Below are positions 62,611-64,000 of a DNA stretch of 64,000 nucleotides, one piece after another. The notes under the pieces were generated by a model. The model did no database searches and was not told the origin of the DNA. It saw only the letters and a program-made list of their open reading frames with translations. The position numbers and the translations under genes are program-made. Position 1 is the stretch's first letter; every line of letters starts with the position of its first letter. Source of the stretch: Pictodentalium vernedei (Eukaryota; Mollusca; Scaphopoda; Dentaliida; Dentaliidae); the NCBI GenBank assembly GCA_031216915.1, contig CM062291.1:39131621-39195620 (forward strand), in the 5' to 3' direction.

Positions 62611-63115
62611 TGGAACTAAACAGCAAAGCAAATATTTATTTAGAAGTATAAAATGTCTACCTGGGAAGGGGGGGAACAAACCTTAATCAAAAACTTTAAG
62701 GCCGCACAAAGTAGATTTTCTGTTTCCTAGGCCATTTTTTGCAGGTGGGCGGGCGGGTTTTTAATTTGTTTTGTAATTATTTCTTTACCATCAAAAGTTC
62801 ATGTTCTTGGTTTGTTTTATGTTTTAGGCCTCATAGTCTACATGGGTAGCATGGGTGGTGGCGTATTTTGTCCCTTGAATGCAAGAAGGCTTTACAATGC
62901 TAAAATCATATCATGTTATCCCTCACTGGAATGAACAAAGCATTGCAAAGCCTTACAGCACTCCAGGGAAAAATTTATCAATTTTATTAACTTGGGTAAA
63001 ATATCAGAGATAACCCATTTAACTAGATATCACGGAGATGGAATCCATCTCTGCAGGCCTCGCAGCAACTAACTGATGTAAGGTATAAACTGATGTGAAC
63101 AGTAATACTAAAATA
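62611..63115. repeat. foldback repeat remnant
   Basis: 'ttctgtttcctaggcc' (62,718), 'gtcccttgaatgcaagaagg' (62,870), a scrap of TTAACCC MITE ('atcatatcatgttatccctc') and 'gcattgcaaagccttacagc'. Same family as 42.3-42.7 kb, with an insertion in its palindrome. Confidence 0.5.
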
Positions 63116-63129
63116 TTTCAAGCAATAGG

Positions 63130-63712
63130 TAAAATCTGATTAAAATCCCTTCCCGGACATGAACTTGTCAGAAAAAAAAACCCAATTCTGAATAATTTGA
63201 CCTTGAGGTCAAACTTCAAGGTCAAAGCATGGCAACCTTGGTATGCAACACGTCGTCTTGAGATAATCTACCCACATACCAAATATCAAAACCCTATCTA
63301 TTAAGGGAAAAAAGTGAGAGCCGGACACAAACTTGTCAGAAAAAAACAACAAAATCTGAATAATTTGACCTTGAGGTCAAACTTCAAGGTCAAAGCATGG
63401 CAACCTTGGTACGCGACACATCGTCTTGCGATAATCTACCCACATACCAAATATCAAAACCCTATCTATTAAGGGAAAAAAGTGAGAGCCGGACACAAAC
63501 TTGTCAGAAAAAAACAACAAAATCTGAATAATTTGACCTTGAGGTCAAACTTCAAGATCAAAGCATGGCAACCTTGGTACGCGACACATCGCCTTGAGAT
63601 AATCTATCCACATACCAAATATCAAAACCCTATCTATTAAGGGAAAAAAGTTACTGCCCGGACACGAACTTGTCAGAAAAGAACCCCGTTTTGGAATAAT
63701 TTGACCTTGATA
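63130..63712. repeat. tandem array, unit exactly 168 bp, about 3.5 copies
   Basis: 'gaccttgaggtcaaac' begins at 63199, 63367 and 63535, and 'gaccttga' at 63703: spacing 168 each time. Units contain 'gcatggcaaccttggtacgc', 'ataccaaatatcaaaaccct' and 'ggacacaaacttgtcagaaa'. The last unit is broken by a SINE. Confidence 0.92.
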
Positions 63713-64000
63713 TATTTATTTATTGATGTTTAAGGTCACATATTTATGCACAATGGCTAATCATGACCGTGACAGTTTTACGGGTGGAGGAAGCCGGAGT
63801 ACCCGGAGAGAACCACCGAGCAACGACGAGCAGCTGCCAGCTCCCCAACATCGTAACTCCGCACTGCAGCTCAGGCAGGGTTAGATTGGTTGGAGAAATG
63901 CGTACTATCGACGTGCAGTACGCCTTAGTACACGGTGTCATCGTGCCCCCACGCGGACAATGGGGATGAAGTGTCTTGCCCAAGGACACAACGCGGTTGC
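63713..64000 (-). mobile_element. tRNA-derived SINE, copy 7 (runs off the window)
   Basis: Tail 'tatatttatttattgatgtt', body 'ggaggaagccggagtacccg' and 'gtgtcttgcccaaggacaca'. The head would begin after 64,000. It inserted in the 168-bp array. Confidence 0.88.

Overview
This is eukaryotic, metazoan DNA: six short exons on the minus strand with GT/AG borders, long introns, and at least eight families of transposable elements. The repeat style is what I associate from memory with bivalve mollusc introns (runs of 'gaccttgacc', 'gggccataactct', 'gacggacggacag', tRNA-derived SINEs with AATAA-type tails, periods of 130-170 bp). A bivalve or other lophotrochozoan is an inference, not a result.

The host gene is a laminin gamma chain (LAMC1 type), transcribed right to left. 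The exons at 51749-51886, 48330-48521, 26571-26880, 16443-16580, 11213-11390 and 992-1114 join in one consistent frame. They encode a laminin EGF-like domain with eight cysteines and then the first part of the alpha-helical coiled coil. They total 1079 coding bases in more than 50 kb. Further exons must lie outside both ends of the window.

The rest is intron filled with transposons. The dominant family is a DIRS1-like tyrosine-recombinase retrotransposon, present five times and always in the gene's orientation: fragment E (87-860), A (3507-10577), B (18362-25362), C (28188-35329) and D (53539-60945). Each full copy has inverted terminal repeats (about 185-194 bp in A and C) and an internal complementary region that spells out the two termini joined together, as DIRS circle formation requires. 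C is intact by eye: ORF1, RT-RNase H-methyltransferase-like ORF and tyrosine recombinase are all open, and the ITRs look identical. A is closely related but broken by a 10-bp and a 2-bp deletion. B and D form a second lineage without the RT region, with a partly triplicated ORF1 segment, a patch nearly identical to copy A, and the same disabling changes in both copies. They look like a chimeric non-autonomous DIRS moved in trans.

Other elements: two TTAA-flanked palindromic MITE families (piggyBac-like) and a third related one; two hAT-like MITEs with perfect 8-bp target duplications; a decayed Tc1 element (40130-41648); a pogo-like MITE; a likely non-autonomous Helitron; seven copies of one tRNA-derived SINE (three with perfect 13-14 bp target duplications); a second SINE type; and several tandem arrays with periods of about 132, 157 and 168 bp. 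Nested insertions (DIRS C in a MITE, hAT in a MITE, SINE in a MITE, DIRS B and D in the same tandem-repeat family) give a relative order of insertion.
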